NCBI RefSeq assembly: GCF_029846715.1
Contig: NZ_JARVWW010000002.1
Location: 248,001 to 312,000, forward strand
From: Bradyrhizobium nivariense
GTDB taxonomy: Bacteria; Pseudomonadota; Alphaproteobacteria; Rhizobiales; Xanthobacteraceae
DNA: 64,000 nucleotides
Direction of reading: 5' to 3'
The position numbers and the translations under genes are program-made. The notes beneath the pieces were generated by a model that saw only the letters and a program-made list of their open reading frames with translations, was not told the DNA's origin and made no database searches. Of the stretch, positions 16,981 to 26,720 are shown in pieces. Every line of letters starts with the position of its first letter. The stretch's first letter is position 1.

Positions 16981-17652
16981 ATGCAGGATTTCCTGGACAA
17001 TTTCGCCAACTGGGAGTCGCTGTTGCGGGTCTATCCGCTGCTGCTACAGGGGCTGATCTATACAGTCTGGCTCGCGGTGGTGGCGCTGCCGCTCGGCATT
17101 CTCGCCGGCCTCGCCATCGCCGTGCTGTACAGCTTCAAGAAGCGCTGGGTGAATATCGCGTTGCTGATCTATATCGACCTGTTCAGGTCGTTTCCCGTCG
17201 TGGTGCTGCTGATCCTGATCTTCTACGGCATGCCGTTTCTGGGTCTGACGCTCGGCGGCTTCACCGCGGCGGTGCTGGCCATCGTGCTCAACAATTCCGG
17301 CTATTACGGCGAGATCTTCCGGGCCGGCATCCTGTCCGTGCCCCACGGCCAGACCGAGGCTGCCCGGGCGCTCGGTTTCAAGCCGCTGCATGTGGTGTTC
17401 TCCATCGTGCTGCCGCAGGCGATCCGCAACGTGCTGGCGCCGCTCGCCAGCAATTCGCTGGAACTCGTCAAGGCGACACCAATTGCCGCCTTGGTCGCGC
17501 TGCCTGAACTGCTGCGCTCAGCTCGCGTCGCCCAGGAGCAGACCTACAACCCGACGCCGCTGATGGCGGCCGCCGTGATCTTCTTCGTCATCCTGTATCC
17601 GTTCGCGCGCTGGGTGGCGCGGCTGGAGCGGCAAGCACTGAAAGCCCGCTAG
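16981..17652 (+). CDS. Polar amino acid ABC transporter permease
   Basis: 223 residues, the second pore subunit of the same importer. Landmarks are DLFRSFPVVVLLILIFYGMPFLG (about 62-84), YYGEIFRAGILSVPHGQTEAARALGF (EAA loop, about 105-130) and IVLPQAIRNVLAPLASNSLELVK. The start lies nine bases after the first permease's stop, and the next gene follows its stop by one base, so all are one transcript. Confidence 0.92.
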   Translation: MQDFLDNFANWESLLRVYPLLLQGLIYTVWLAVVALPLGILAGLAIAVLYSFKKRWVNIALLIYIDLFRSFPVVVLLILIFYGMPFLGLTLGGFTAAVLAIVLNNSGYYGEIFRAGILSVPHGQTEAARALGFKPLHVVFSIVLPQAIRNVLAPLASNSLELVKATPIAALVALPELLRSARVAQEQTYNPTPLMAAAVIFFVILYPFARWVARLERQALKAR

Positions 17653-17653
17653 C

Positions 17654-18637
17654 ATGACCACACTGATTACCGGCGGCAGCGGCTTCATCGGGCTCGCGCT
17701 CGCCGAGCGCCTGATCGCCGACGGCGAGACTGTCATCCTTTTCGACCTCTCGGCACCCGGCCACGATATGCTGGTGCGTCCCGAACTCGCCGGCGCCACG
17801 CTGGTCACCGGCGATGTCACAAGCGCCGACGACGTCGACCGCGCGTTGAACACTGCCGGCATCGACCGCGTGATCCACACCGCCGCGATGACGCCGAATG
17901 CGCAGCGCGAGCATGACGCTGCGCGCCAGATCGTCGACGTCAATATCGGCGGCACCGTCAATCTGCTCGAACGCGTAACATTGCGGCCCGCCATCAAGCG
18001 CGTCACCGTGCTCAGCTCGGTCGCAGTGTACGGCTTCTCCCAACCGGCTGCGTCGGGCCTGTTTGAGGAGGATTTGTCGCCGCCGGCGCCAGCCGCGCTC
18101 TACGGCATCACAAAGCTTGCATCGGAACAGGCGGCGCTGCGGATCGCCGACCTTCACAAGCTCGATGTGCGCGTGATTCGGCTCGGGCCGGTCTTTGGCC
18201 CATGGGAATTGCAGACCGGTGTCCGCGATGCGCTGAGCCCGCATTATCAGGTGCTCCGCATGGCCTTCGACGGCCGTGAAGCGGTTCTCCCGCGCAGCAT
18301 GGCCGGCGACTGGATCTATTCTCGTGACGCCGCCCTCGGCGTCGCGAGGGTGAGCGCCTCCGACGCGCTGAAGCACCGCACCTATCACGTCAGCGGCGGT
18401 GTGTTGTCCGATCTGCCACGATGGTGCGAGATCATCGCGACGCACTTGCCCGGCTTCCGCTGGCGGATGGCGGAGATCGAAGCGGAGGGCAACGTGAGCT
18501 ATGGCCTGCCGAAGGACCGTGCGCCGCTGAACATTGCGCGACTGGCCGCGGATGCCGGCTTCAAGCCTCAATTTTATCTGGAAGATGCGGCGCGCGACTA
18601 TCTCGGCTGGTTGTCGCAGGCAGGAGAACCCGCATGA
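17654..18637 (+). CDS. NAD-dependent epimerase/dehydratase (extended SDR)
   Basis: 327 residues. The N-terminal Rossmann motif TLITGGSGFIGLALAERL is glycine-rich as in extended SDRs. The catalytic triad is suggested by VTVLSSVAVYGF (Ser) and ALYGITKLASEQ (Tyr-x-x-x-Lys, about residue 153). It resembles uronate dehydrogenases and nucleotide-sugar epimerases, but the substrate cannot be read off. Its placement inside an ABC-importer operon argues for oxidising the imported compound or a breakdown product. Confidence 0.85.
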   Translation: MTTLITGGSGFIGLALAERLIADGETVILFDLSAPGHDMLVRPELAGATLVTGDVTSADDVDRALNTAGIDRVIHTAAMTPNAQREHDAARQIVDVNIGGTVNLLERVTLRPAIKRVTVLSSVAVYGFSQPAASGLFEEDLSPPAPAALYGITKLASEQAALRIADLHKLDVRVIRLGPVFGPWELQTGVRDALSPHYQVLRMAFDGREAVLPRSMAGDWIYSRDAALGVARVSASDALKHRTYHVSGGVLSDLPRWCEIIATHLPGFRWRMAEIEAEGNVSYGLPKDRAPLNIARLAADAGFKPQFYLEDAARDYLGWLSQAGEPA

Positions 18638-19410
18638 GCAAACGTCTGGCCGGAAAATCCGTCCTGATCACCGGCGCCTCCTCGGGCATCGGCCGCGCCA
18701 TCGCCCGCCGATTTGCTGCCGAGGACGCGAGACTCATGCTCGCGGATCTCACCATGGACGTGCGCGAGGGCGGCGCTCCGACACTGGATCTGCTGCGTGC
18801 AGACGGTTATGAGGTCGATTTCATCCAGATCGACGTGGCCTCGGAGGACGATACCGTCCGCGCCGTCCAACAGACCGTTGCGCGCTACGGCCGTCTCGAC
18901 GTGCTCGTCAACGACGCCGCCATCGGCACCGGCAAGCGTCTGACCGACACCAGCCTCGCCGAATGGGACAGGGCGCTGGCGGTCAATCTCACCGGCGTAT
19001 TCCTGATGTCGCGCGCCGCCGTCAACCAGATGCTGACGCAGGATATCCGCAACGAGGCCCGCGGCCGCCTTGTCAACATCTCATCGCAGCACGGCATGAT
19101 CGCCTGCCCGGAAGACATCGCCTATGGCACCTCCAAATCCGGGGTCGTCTACATGACGCGGCAGATCGCGGCGGACTACGCGAAAGATCACATCATCTGC
19201 AACGCAGTCGCGCCCGGCAAGATCGTCACCGGCAAACCGGGTCGCGCTGTGGAGCCGCGCTGGATGGACTACTCCACCAGCCGCACGCCGATGCCGCGGC
19301 TGGGCCGCCCCGACGACGTCGCCAATGCGGCGCCGTTTCTGGCCTCCGACGAGGCAACTTTCATGACCGGCGAAAATATCCTCGTCGATGGCGGCTGGAT
19401 GGCGTCATGA
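18634..19410 (+). CDS. Short-chain dehydrogenase/reductase
   Basis: 258 residues, classical SDR. It shows [19 protein letters not shown] (cofactor loop), [11 protein letters not shown] (NNAG equivalent, here NDAA), [11 protein letters not shown] (Ser), [12 protein letters not shown] (Tyr-x-x-x-Lys) and the end [11 protein letters not shown]. The start ATG overlaps the previous gene's TGA (ATGA). It probably works in sequence with the epimerase-like dehydrogenase upstream. Confidence 0.9.
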   Translation: MSKRLAGKSVLITGASSGIGRAIARRFAAEDARLMLADLTMDVREGGAPTLDLLRADGYEVDFIQIDVASEDDTVRAVQQTVARYGRLDVLVNDAAIGTGKRLTDTSLAEWDRALAVNLTGVFLMSRAAVNQMLTQDIRNEARGRLVNISSQHGMIACPEDIAYGTSKSGVVYMTRQIAADYAKDHIICNAVAPGKIVTGKPGRAVEPRWMDYSTSRTPMPRLGRPDDVANAAPFLASDEATFMTGENILVDGGWMAS

Positions 19411-20192
19411 GCAACGTTTCGGAGAGCACCATGCTGCAAGCGCCTGCAGTGACTTCCGCGCCGATCATTCAGATGTCCGGCGTCACCAAATGGTATGGCG
19501 ACGTCCAGGTGCTCAAGGACATCGACTTCACGGTGGCGCGCGGCGAGCGCGTCGTGATCTGCGGGCCTTCGGGGTCCGGCAAGTCGACCATGATCCGTTG
19601 CATGAACCGGCTGGAAGAACATCGCGACGGCCGCATCATGGTCAATGGCGTCGAGCTGGATCACTCGACGCGCAATGTCGACGTGGTCCGCCGCGATATC
19701 GGCATGGTATTCCAGCAATTCAACCTGTTTCCGCATCTGACCGTGCTGCAGAACCTCACCATCGCGCCACGCAAGATCCGCGGCGCAACGAGGCAGGAGG
19801 CCGACGAGATCGCGCGCTATTTTCTTGAGCGCGTACGGATCTCCGAACAGGCCGATAAATATCCGAACCAGCTATCCGGCGGCCAGCAGCAGCGCGTCGC
19901 CATCGCGCGTGCGCTGTGCATGAAACCGCAGATCATGCTATTCGACGAACCGACCTCGGCGCTTGATCCGGAAATGATCCAGGAGGTGCTCGACGTCATG
20001 GTCGGCCTCGCCCGCGAAGGCATGACCATGGTCTGCGTCACCCATGAGATGGGCTTCGCGCGCACGGTCGCCGACCGCGTGGTGTTCATGGACGCCGGCC
20101 GGATTATCGAGGAAGGCGCGCCGACCGATTTTTTCTCGGATCCGAAACAGGATCGAACCCGTGCATTCCTCAATCAAATTATGTATCGATGA
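19407..20192 (+). CDS. Polar amino acid ABC transporter ATPase
   Basis: 261 residues. Walker [10 protein letters not shown] (about 57-65), Q-loop [17 protein letters not shown], signature [15 protein letters not shown] (about 155), Walker [15 protein letters not shown] and the H-loop CVTHEMGF are all present. It is a GlnQ/HisP-type ATPase completing the importer of 15362-17652. The start overlaps the SDR stop codon, so the two dehydrogenase genes are locked inside the transporter operon. It is the last gene of the operon that starts at 13896. Confidence 0.94.
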   Translation: MSNVSESTMLQAPAVTSAPIIQMSGVTKWYGDVQVLKDIDFTVARGERVVICGPSGSGKSTMIRCMNRLEEHRDGRIMVNGVELDHSTRNVDVVRRDIGMVFQQFNLFPHLTVLQNLTIAPRKIRGATRQEADEIARYFLERVRISEQADKYPNQLSGGQQQRVAIARALCMKPQIMLFDEPTSALDPEMIQEVLDVMVGLAREGMTMVCVTHEMGFARTVADRVVFMDAGRIIEEGAPTDFFSDPKQDRTRAFLNQIMYR

Positions 20193-20247
20193 CCGAAGCG
20201 GCCGATTGCGCGGCGGGATCAAATGGTCAGCGCAACACTCTAATCTT

Positions 20248-20475
20248 TTAGCAAAGATGACCTGGGGAGAACAGCCCCTCGCCCCAGCTCCGCAGGAAAT
20301 TGCCGTCACGGTCGAGCACCACCATCGGATGGGCACCGCGGTTGAAGACGTAGATGCGGTCGCGGCTGTCGACCGCGACCGAGGCAACGTCGGTGAGCTG
20401 CCAGCCGTCCGGCAGCTTCGCCCAGTTATCGACGACGCGGTAGCGATGCTCGCCCGAGCCGAGAATGACTGACAC
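20248..20475 (-). pseudogene. N-terminal remnant of a peptidyl-alpha-hydroxyglycine amidating-lyase-like NHL protein
   Basis: A 75-codon frame starting from a GTG and reading GEHRYRVVDNWAKLPDGW, then VAVDSRDRIYVFNRGAHPMVV. This is the typical first blade of the NHL beta-propeller proteins annotated as amidating-lyase-like. Full members are about 300 residues or more. Here the frame stops right after RSWGEGLFSPGH, in the middle of the first repeats, and no continuation is seen in other frames. It follows the RraA-type gene on the same strand. Confidence 0.65.
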
Positions 20476-20513
20476 TGGTGGTCCTGTTATTGCTCGCTTG
20501 CGGCGTGTGCCGC

Positions 20514-21185
20514 TCAGGCGAAGGTGCAGCCCTTGGACTCCAGCACCTTGCCGATGCCGGAGAGTTCGAGAATGTCACCGCCGGCCTTGAGCGCCTTCAT
20601 TACGCCGGCTTCCTTGTCCTCGCGCGCCGCCGACTTGACGCAAACGTCGGCGATGTTCTCCTTGGGCACGATCACGACGCCATCATCATCGGCGCTCACG
20701 ATATCGCCGGGACGCACGGCGATGCCGCCGATGACGATCGCCTGATTGATGGTGCCGAGGGTCTCCTTGACGGTGCCCTTCATGCAGAGGCCGTAGGAGA
20801 AGACGTTGAAGCCGGTAGCGCGCACCGCAAGGCCATCGCGAACGCCGGCATCCGTGACCAGGCCGACGATGCCCTTGGCGACGCAGGCCGTCGCCAGCAC
20901 CTCGCCGAAGCCGCCCTGCTCGGGATGATCGCCCGCGCTCACCACGAGCACGTCGCCCGGCTTGGCCAGCGAAATCGCCGTGATCAGCATCATGTTGTCG
21001 CCCGGATGGCAGCTCACCGTAAGCGCCGGTCCGCAGGCGTGCATCCCGGAATAGATCGGCTTGATGCTGGAGGTCAGCGCGCCCGATCGGCCCTGCGCCT
21101 CGTGCAGAGTGGAAGGAGGAAACTGCTTGATGCGTTCGACAAGCTCGACAGCGGGCCGATCGAATGTCCTGACAACGTGAACCAT
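20514..21185 (-). CDS. RraA-like 4-hydroxy-4-methyl-2-oxoglutarate / oxaloacetate-type aldolase
   Basis: 223 residues. The ATG at 21185 has GGAGG five bases upstream; an in-frame extension to 21242 has no such site. The RraA fold signature is GFGEVLATACVAKGIVGLVTDAGVRD, with the Gly-x-x-Glu metal loop and the substrate Arg. PGDIVSADDDGVVIVP follows. These class II aldolases split 4-hydroxy-2-oxo acids with a divalent metal, often in aromatic ring-cleavage routes; a few homologues only bind RNase E. Catabolic surroundings favour the aldolase role. Confidence 0.85.
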   Translation of the reverse strand: MVHVVRTFDRPAVELVERIKQFPPSTLHEAQGRSGALTSSIKPIYSGMHACGPALTVSCHPGDNMMLITAISLAKPGDVLVVSAGDHPEQGGFGEVLATACVAKGIVGLVTDAGVRDGLAVRATGFNVFSYGLCMKGTVKETLGTINQAIVIGGIAVRPGDIVSADDDGVVIVPKENIADVCVKSAAREDKEAGVMKALKAGGDILELSGIGKVLESKGCTFA

Positions 21186-21282
21186 GGTTCCTCCAAGGGT
21201 CCGCAAACTGCGCTCCACCGGAGATAGTCGACCACCTCGCATCGGAGAATTTCAGATTTTAGGATTGCCACATCGTGTTTCG

Positions 21283-22269
21283 TTATGGCTCGCTCTTCTG
21301 GCCCTCCAGAAGCGATGTTGGAGCCTCCTCTGCGATGGTAACCGCGCCGGGAGGGCTATCGAACTGCCCCCAGGTCTTGACGATGATCTCGAGCAATATC
21401 TTGTAGACAGCGAATGCGGCATCGGACAAGGCAGCGCTATCGGAAATGCATAGCGACATCTGCTGCGAGGCCGACGGCGCATTGATGCGCCGGATGCAGA
21501 GTTCATCCAGGTTCGGCAATGCCTTTGCGATGGAGATGGGGAGCACGGCAGCACCCACTCCGGCTGCAATCGCCGAAGACAGGGTCGACTGGGAATGGAT
21601 CTCGGCGACGATGCGCGGGCGGAGTCCCACCTCGGCGCAGACCCGCTCGACCGTCTGTCGCAGGAAGGATTCCCGATAGGGAAGAAGCAGGTCGAATTGC
21701 GCGACCTCCGCCGCCGAAACTTCCTCCCGAGGCATCTGCTCCGGATACATGCTGCGAGGCGCGACAAGATAGAAGTACTCGCGCATCAGCGGCTTGTAAT
21801 CGAGACCGGTCACCGGGCGATCGCCGTAGAGGACAGCCATATCCATGCTCCCCTTCAGCATCATCTCGCTGAGCATGACCCCGGAACTGTCGTAAATGTG
21901 CGGCACGATGCCGGGATAGCGTTCGCGTACCTGCATCAGCAGCGGGGTCGCCAGCAATGCCGCCGAGCTGAGCGGGGCCAGACCGATCGTCACGTTGCCG
22001 GTCAGCTCCGGCTTGTTGTCCAGAATGGTGCGCCTGGCCTCTTCGATCTGCCGCTGGATCGACTTGGCATACCGATAGAGGATTCGTCCGGCCTCGGTGG
22101 GCTTGACGCCGCGCGCGCTGCGGTCGAGCAGCTTGCACTTGAACTCCGCCTCCAGGCTCGCAATGTGCTGGCTCAGGGCCGGCTGGGCGACATTCAGCAC
22201 CTTCGCCGCGCTCGTCATGCTGCCGAGATCCACGACCTTGATGAAGGCCTCCAAACGTTTCGTATCCAA
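21283..22269 (-). CDS. LysR-family regulator (NAC-like)
   Basis: About 328 residues. A TTG at 22269 with GGAGG seven bases upstream is the best start (LDTKRLEAFIKVVDLGSMTSA); no in-frame ATG is available, and a TTG at 22302 has no such site. The helix-turn-helix is AAKVLNVAQPALSQHIASLE (about residues 18-37). The effector domain contains NVTIGLAPLSSAALLATPLL and VLYGDRPV. It diverges from the SDR/carboxylase operon at 22456; the 186 bp between them holds a CCTATAGG palindrome at 22370-22377. It most likely controls that operon. Confidence 0.88.
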   Translation of the reverse strand: MDTKRLEAFIKVVDLGSMTSAAKVLNVAQPALSQHIASLEAEFKCKLLDRSARGVKPTEAGRILYRYAKSIQRQIEEARRTILDNKPELTGNVTIGLAPLSSAALLATPLLMQVRERYPGIVPHIYDSSGVMLSEMMLKGSMDMAVLYGDRPVTGLDYKPLMREYFYLVAPRSMYPEQMPREEVSAAEVAQFDLLLPYRESFLRQTVERVCAEVGLRPRIVAEIHSQSTLSSAIAAGVGAAVLPISIAKALPNLDELCIRRINAPSASQQMSLCISDSAALSDAAFAVYKILLEIIVKTWGQFDSPPGAVTIAEEAPTSLLEGQKSEP

Positions 22270-22455
22270 TACGTCGCCTCCGGATATCCAGACAGGGAGC
22301 AATGCAGCAGCAATAGGCTGAAGCTATGGGATCAGAAGGAATTGTTCTTACCACCTGGAACCTGAGGGGCCTATAGGTAGTGCTGAACTCGTCCGCCGCT
22401 CGCGTTGCAGCCGACGCCACCAGCGGGTTGGACGGTAGCAGAGGAGCCCTCGCGG

Positions 22456-23214
22456 ATGGGATTTTCGGACTATCGAACGGCCCTCGTGACGGGCGCATCC
22501 TCGGGGATCGGGGCTGCGACGGTTCGCCGGCTGCGTGCGGAAGGACTCGAAGTTCACGCCGTGGCCCGCGACGTTGATCGCCTGAGCGCCTTGTCCGCGG
22601 AGACCGGATGCCGGGTCTGCGCGGTCGACATCAGCGACCTCGATGCGCTCGCGGCACTGGCGAAGTCGGCCGAGTTCGACGTCCTGGTCAACAATGCCGG
22701 TCAGTCCCGGCGCGGCAACATCCTGGACACGACGCCGGAGGATGTCGATGCGCTCATCGACGTCAATCTGCGCGCGGTCCTGCACCTGACGCGGCTCGTC
22801 GTGCCGGGCATGGCGCGCCGCGACCGCGGCCATGTCGTCAACATCTCCTCCATCGCCGGCCACTACGCATTTGCCGGCGGAAACACCGTGTATCATGCCA
22901 CCAAGGCGGGCATTCACTCGCTGTCGCAGCAACTGCGCGTCGACCTCTATGGAACCAGGGTTCGCGTCACCGAGATATCGCCGGCCCGGGTCGAGACGGA
23001 AGTGTTCGGGCGACTGCTGGGTGATCTGGCCGAAGCCAAGCGCCGCTTCTTCGACGACTACGATGCACTCCAGCCCGAGGATATCGCCAATTCGATCGCA
23101 TTCGCGGTTGGATCGCCGGCGCGCATGAATATCGCCTTCATGGAAGTGCTGCCGACCCAGCAGGTCGTCGGCGGCCTCAATTTTGCACAGAAGAGCCGGC
23201 CGCCGGCCGAGTGA
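22456..23214 (+). CDS. Short-chain dehydrogenase/reductase, copy 1 of an inverted pair
   Basis: 252 residues. The classical SDR motifs are [44 protein letters not shown] (Ser) and YHATKAGIHS (Tyr-x-x-x-Lys). It resembles YdfG-type serine/3-hydroxy acid dehydrogenases. A close copy lies at 35093-35896 on the minus strand, with similarity continuing into the ribosome-binding region and start. It is the first gene of the operon leading into the biotin-dependent carboxylase genes, so it may act on their substrate or product. Confidence 0.9.
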   Translation: MGFSDYRTALVTGASSGIGAATVRRLRAEGLEVHAVARDVDRLSALSAETGCRVCAVDISDLDALAALAKSAEFDVLVNNAGQSRRGNILDTTPEDVDALIDVNLRAVLHLTRLVVPGMARRDRGHVVNISSIAGHYAFAGGNTVYHATKAGIHSLSQQLRVDLYGTRVRVTEISPARVETEVFGRLLGDLAEAKRRFFDDYDALQPEDIANSIAFAVGSPARMNIAFMEVLPTQQVVGGLNFAQKSRPPAE

Positions 23215-23261
23215 CGCATGAACGCCCCGAACTCGACAGGCCGTCAACGCGGAGCGTGACC

Positions 23262-23732
23262 GTGGACCTCCCAAAGATCGAACAACTCGTGGATCTGGTT
23301 GCGCGCTCCTCCATCGCGGAGCTGGACCTCACGCAGGACGGCACCCGCATTCGCATCCTCAAGCGCGCGTCTGCGGCACCCTCACCGGTCGCGGCCCCCC
23401 CTGCGAGCGGGAGCAGCGTTGAGGCTCCCGTCCTTGATCGCCAGGCGAGCCCCGCCCCCGACGCGACCGCCTCGGCCACCGCCGACGTTGTCGTGGCCGC
23501 ACCGATGCACGGCGTGTTTTACCGGGCTGCGGCGCCGGACGAGGCGCCGCTGGTCGAGGTCGGCGCGAGGATCGAGGCCGGGCAGAAGATCTGCATCATC
23601 GAGGCGATGAAGACCTTCATCGACATCGCCGCCGAGGCGCCCGGTGTCGTGCTCGCGATCCTCGCGGAAAACGGTGACGAGATCGAAGCGGGGCAAGCCA
23701 TGTTCCGGATTGGTCCTGCGGTTTCATCCTGA
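23262..23732 (+). CDS. accB: Biotin carboxyl carrier protein
   Basis: About 156 residues from a GTG at 23262 with GGAG seven bases upstream; GTGs at 23256 and 23211 (overlapping the SDR stop) are possible. The N-terminal part is [28 protein letters not shown], as in AccB. A Pro/Ala-rich linker follows (about 45-80). The C-terminal biotinyl domain has the intact biotinylation motif [12 protein letters not shown]. It carries carboxybiotin between the biotin carboxylase (next gene, overlapping) and a carboxyltransferase. The neighbours suggest a carboxyltransferase of the AHS1/AHS2 type rather than acetyl-CoA carboxylase. It is named accB by type only. Confidence 0.88.
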   Translation: MDLPKIEQLVDLVARSSIAELDLTQDGTRIRILKRASAAPSPVAAPPASGSSVEAPVLDRQASPAPDATASATADVVVAAPMHGVFYRAAAPDEAPLVEVGARIEAGQKICIIEAMKTFIDIAAEAPGVVLAILAENGDEIEAGQAMFRIGPAVSS

Positions 23733-25087
23733 TGTTCGACAAGGTCCTGATCGCCAATCGCGGCGAGATTGCGCTTCGCATCCAGCGCGCCTGTCGGGCG
23801 ATGGGTCTCAAGACGGTCGTCATTCACTCGGAGGCGGACAGCGATGCGCGCTATGTCGCACTCGCCGACCAAGCGCTCTGCATCGGGCCGGCGCCGGCGA
23901 GCAGCACCTATCTCAATATGGCGGCGATCCTGCTCGCGGCCGAGATCAGCGGCGCCCAGGCTATTCACCCGGGCTACGGATTCCTCTCGGAGAGCGCAGA
24001 GTTCGCCGACCGGGTCGCGCGTGCCGGTCTCACCTTCATCGGCCCGCCCGCCGACTGTATCCGGACCATGGGCGACAAGGTCGCGGCCAAGCGCGCGATG
24101 CGGATGGCCGGCGTGCCTTGCGTACCCGGACCGGACAGCGCCCTGCCTGATGACCCTGTCGAGGTGCGCGCGATCGCGCGGGACATCGGATATCCCGTGA
24201 TCATCAAGGCCGCCGGAGGCGGCGGCGGGCGCGGCATGCGGATCGTGCGCAACGCGAGCGCGCTGGACGAGGCACTGGCGCTGACGCGCGCGGAAGCTAG
24301 CAAGGCCTTTGGGAACCCTGCGGTCTACATCGAGAAATTCCTCGAAAAGCCCCGCCATATCGAGATTCAGGTGCTGTGCGACCAGCACGACAACCATCTC
24401 TGGCTCGGCGACCGCGACTGCTCGCTTCAGCGCAGGAACCAGAAGGTCGTCGAGGAAGCTCCCGCACCCGGCATCGATCGCGCACTGATCGAGCAGGTGG
24501 GCGCAAGCTGCGTCGAAGCCTGCCGGCGGATCGGCTATCGCGGCGCCGGAACTTTCGAATTCCTTTACGAGGATGGACAGTTCTTCTTCATCGAGATGAA
24601 CACGCGCGTCCAGGTGGAGCATCCCGTCACCGAGATGACGACGGGGATCGACATCGTCAAGGAACAGATCCGCATCGCGCAAGGCGAGCCGCTGGGGATC
24701 GCGCAAGGCGATATCACGCGTGTCGGCCATGCGGTCGAATTCCGCATCAATGCCGAAGACCCCACCACCTTCGCGCCCTCGCCCGGCACGGTGACGCGCT
24801 GGGATATGCCGGGCGGCATCGGCATCCGCGTCGATTCGCATATCACAGCCGGCGCCACCGTTCCCCGTCACTACGATTCACTGATCGGCAAGCTGATCGC
24901 CCATGGCGGCACCCGCGAAGAAGCCCTGGCGCGTGCGCGCGTCGCCCTGTCCGAACTACGCGCCGAAGGCATCCGAACCAATGTGCCGCTGCATCAGGCG
25001 ATCCTCGCCGACCCGACGTTCTGCCGTGGCGGCTATGACATCCATCATCTCGAGCACTGGATGAATGCGCGGGTGGCCGCGCCATGA
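23732..25087 (+). CDS. accC: Biotin carboxylase subunit (AccC-type)
   Basis: 451 residues, the standard AccC length. The start is [19 protein letters not shown]. The ATP-grasp loop is [13 protein letters not shown] (about 160-172), then [37 protein letters not shown] (metal and ATP ligands, about 285-302) and [11 protein letters not shown]. It carboxylates biotin on the carrier using ATP and bicarbonate. It is probably not the housekeeping acetyl-CoA carboxylase copy, because it overlaps pxpB/AHS1 (ATGA) instead of standing with accB alone. That pairing copies the domain set of urea carboxylase. Confidence 0.9.
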   Translation: MFDKVLIANRGEIALRIQRACRAMGLKTVVIHSEADSDARYVALADQALCIGPAPASSTYLNMAAILLAAEISGAQAIHPGYGFLSESAEFADRVARAGLTFIGPPADCIRTMGDKVAAKRAMRMAGVPCVPGPDSALPDDPVEVRAIARDIGYPVIIKAAGGGGGRGMRIVRNASALDEALALTRAEASKAFGNPAVYIEKFLEKPRHIEIQVLCDQHDNHLWLGDRDCSLQRRNQKVVEEAPAPGIDRALIEQVGASCVEACRRIGYRGAGTFEFLYEDGQFFFIEMNTRVQVEHPVTEMTTGIDIVKEQIRIAQGEPLGIAQGDITRVGHAVEFRINAEDPTTFAPSPGTVTRWDMPGGIGIRVDSHITAGATVPRHYDSLIGKLIAHGGTREEALARARVALSELRAEGIRTNVPLHQAILADPTFCRGGYDIHHLEHWMNARVAAP

Positions 25088-25746
25088 CGACGCCGGACCG
25101 GCCGCGGATCAGCCTGCTCGGAACATCAGCCCTCCTGTTCGAGGCGCCTGGCGCATTCGACCTGCCGCACCAGCGTCGCATCTGGTCGCTGGCTGCCACC
25201 GCGTCGAAATGGCCAGGAATTCGCGAGGCCATTCCCGGCATTACCAATTTGATGCTGACCTTCCAGACACCTCCGCGCGAACTGGAGACCTTGATCGCCG
25301 CTCTCAACGACGGCTGGGACGCGGCGGAAGGCCTTGCTATCAGCGGCCGCGAGATCTGGCTGCCCGTCACCTATGGCGGCGAGATCGGATCGCAGCTTCA
25401 GTCCGTCGCCCACCATTGCGGCCTATCCGTCGACGACGTGGTCTCGATCCATGCCGCCCCGCTCTACACGGTGTTCGCGCTCGGCAGCCATCCCGGCTAT
25501 TGCTATCTCGGCGGCATGGACCCGCGCATCACCATGCCGCGGCGGCAGACGCCGCTGCAACGCTCCGCGGGCGGCTCGGTGTCGATCGGCGGATCGCAGA
25601 CCGGTGTCTCCGCTTCGCCCGGGCCGAGCGGCTGGCACGCCATCGGACACACGAATTGGGCGTTCTTCGATCCGTCCTGGCCGACACCGGCCGCGCTCGC
25701 ACCGGGCGATACCATCCGCTTCGAGATCGAACGGGTGATCCGGTGA
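25084..25746 (+). CDS. pxpB: PxpB / KipI / AHS1-domain protein
   Basis: 220 residues. It shows [34 protein letters not shown] and the family core [20 protein letters not shown] with [12 protein letters not shown]. The domain is shared by 5-oxoprolinase subunit B, the Bacillus kinase inhibitor KipI and the carboxyltransferase part of urea carboxylase. Its ATG overlaps accC and its TGA overlaps the next gene's GTG. Next to BCCP and biotin carboxylase, a carboxyltransferase role is as likely as a 5-oxoprolinase role. A second copy is at 28906-29601. Confidence 0.88.
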   Translation: MTTPDRPRISLLGTSALLFEAPGAFDLPHQRRIWSLAATASKWPGIREAIPGITNLMLTFQTPPRELETLIAALNDGWDAAEGLAISGREIWLPVTYGGEIGSQLQSVAHHCGLSVDDVVSIHAAPLYTVFALGSHPGYCYLGGMDPRITMPRRQTPLQRSAGGSVSIGGSQTGVSASPGPSGWHAIGHTNWAFFDPSWPTPAALAPGDTIRFEIERVIR

Positions 25747-26720
25747 TCGAGATCCTGTCAGTCACGGGGCCCGCCAGCGTCCAGGATCTCGGCCGCTTCG
25801 ACCAGTATCGCTTCGGGGTCGGCACTTCGGGTGCGATGGACGACGTCGCCCTGCGCGCCGGCAACATCCTTCTCGGCAACGACGAGAACGCTGCCGGCAT
25901 CGAAATCCCGATGCTGCCGTTCAAGCTTCGTTTCGACCGGGACATGGCCTTTGCGCTCACGGGCGGCGATGTCGAGGCCGAGATCGCAGGACGCGTGATC
26001 CCGCCATGGTGGCGTTCGCACGCCCGTGCCGGAGATGTTCTGACCATCAGGGCGCTACCCCGCGGCGCACGAAGCTATCTCGCCGTCGGCGGCGGCATCG
26101 ACGTGCCTGCGGTGCTGGGCTCGCGCAGCACGCAGTTTCGCGGCGAGTTCGGCGGCCTTCACGGACGGCCGCTCCAGCCCGGCGATATCCTGCCCTGTGC
26201 CGCGTCCACCGCCGCTATCGGCGAGCTCGGGATCGAGCCGGCCGAAATCACGCTCGCGCGGCCGAACGCTGCCGCGGACGAAACCATCGTCAGGGCCGTG
26301 ATCGCCGGCGAATATGACCGGTTCGACGCCGCCACGCAGGCGCTGTTCTGGTCCGGCAGCTGGAAGATCACGCCGCAGAGCAACCGTTACGGCTACCGCC
26401 TGCAAGGCCCCCCCGTGAAGCCGAAGGCACCGATTGAGAAACGCTCGCACGGCATTGTTCCGGGCGTCATCCAGATTCCGCCGAACGGACAGCCGATCAT
26501 CCAGATGCGCGACGCGCAGACGTCCGGCGGCTATCCGAAGATCGCGACCGTGATCCGCGCCGATTTGTGGCGCGTCGGGCAGGCGAGGCTCGGCGGCAAG
26601 CTGCGGTTCGAGCAAACTGCTTACGCCGATGCACTAGCAGCCGAGGCCGAGATGTCAGCGTATCTCGAGCGGCTCAGAACCAATGTGCGCCTTATCGAGG
26701 AGATCAGAACATGCCGATAG
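25743..26720 (+). CDS. pxpC: PxpC / KipA / AHS2-domain protein
   Basis: 325 residues from a GTG overlapping the previous stop (GTGA). Landmarks are SVTGPASVQDLGRFDQYRFGV, TSGAMDDVALRAGNILLGN, GIEIPMLPFKLRF, FALTGGDVEAEI, VGGGIDVPAVLGSRSTQFRG and the terminal GVIQIPPNGQPIIQMRDAQT followed by GGYPKIATVIRADLWRVGQ. This is the AHS2 half that pairs with AHS1. A paralogue with the same length is at 27932-28909. In this operon it is followed by a degenerate carrier rather than pxpA. Confidence 0.9.
   Translation: MIEILSVTGPASVQDLGRFDQYRFGVGTSGAMDDVALRAGNILLGNDENAAGIEIPMLPFKLRFDRDMAFALTGGDVEAEIAGRVIPPWWRSHARAGDVLTIRALPRGARSYLAVGGGIDVPAVLGSRSTQFRGEFGGLHGRPLQPGDILPCAASTAAIGELGIEPAEITLARPNAAADETIVRAVIAGEYDRFDAATQALFWSGSWKITPQSNRYGYRLQGPPVKPKAPIEKRSHGIVPGVIQIPPNGQPIIQMRDAQTSGGYPKIATVIRADLWRVGQARLGGKLRFEQTAYADALAAEAEMSAYLERLRTNVRLIEEIRTCR

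Noticed and set aside
22370..22388. A further copy of the HxlR-type repeat (GAACTCGTC near 22384)
   Set aside because: Only one half-site is present; no GTTC arm lies seven bases before it.
23732..25087. Reading accB-accC here as the housekeeping acetyl-CoA carboxylase
   Set aside because: The genes are embedded in an SDR-pxpB-pxpC operon with a LysR regulator and a second carrier, and such context argues for a dedicated carboxylase.
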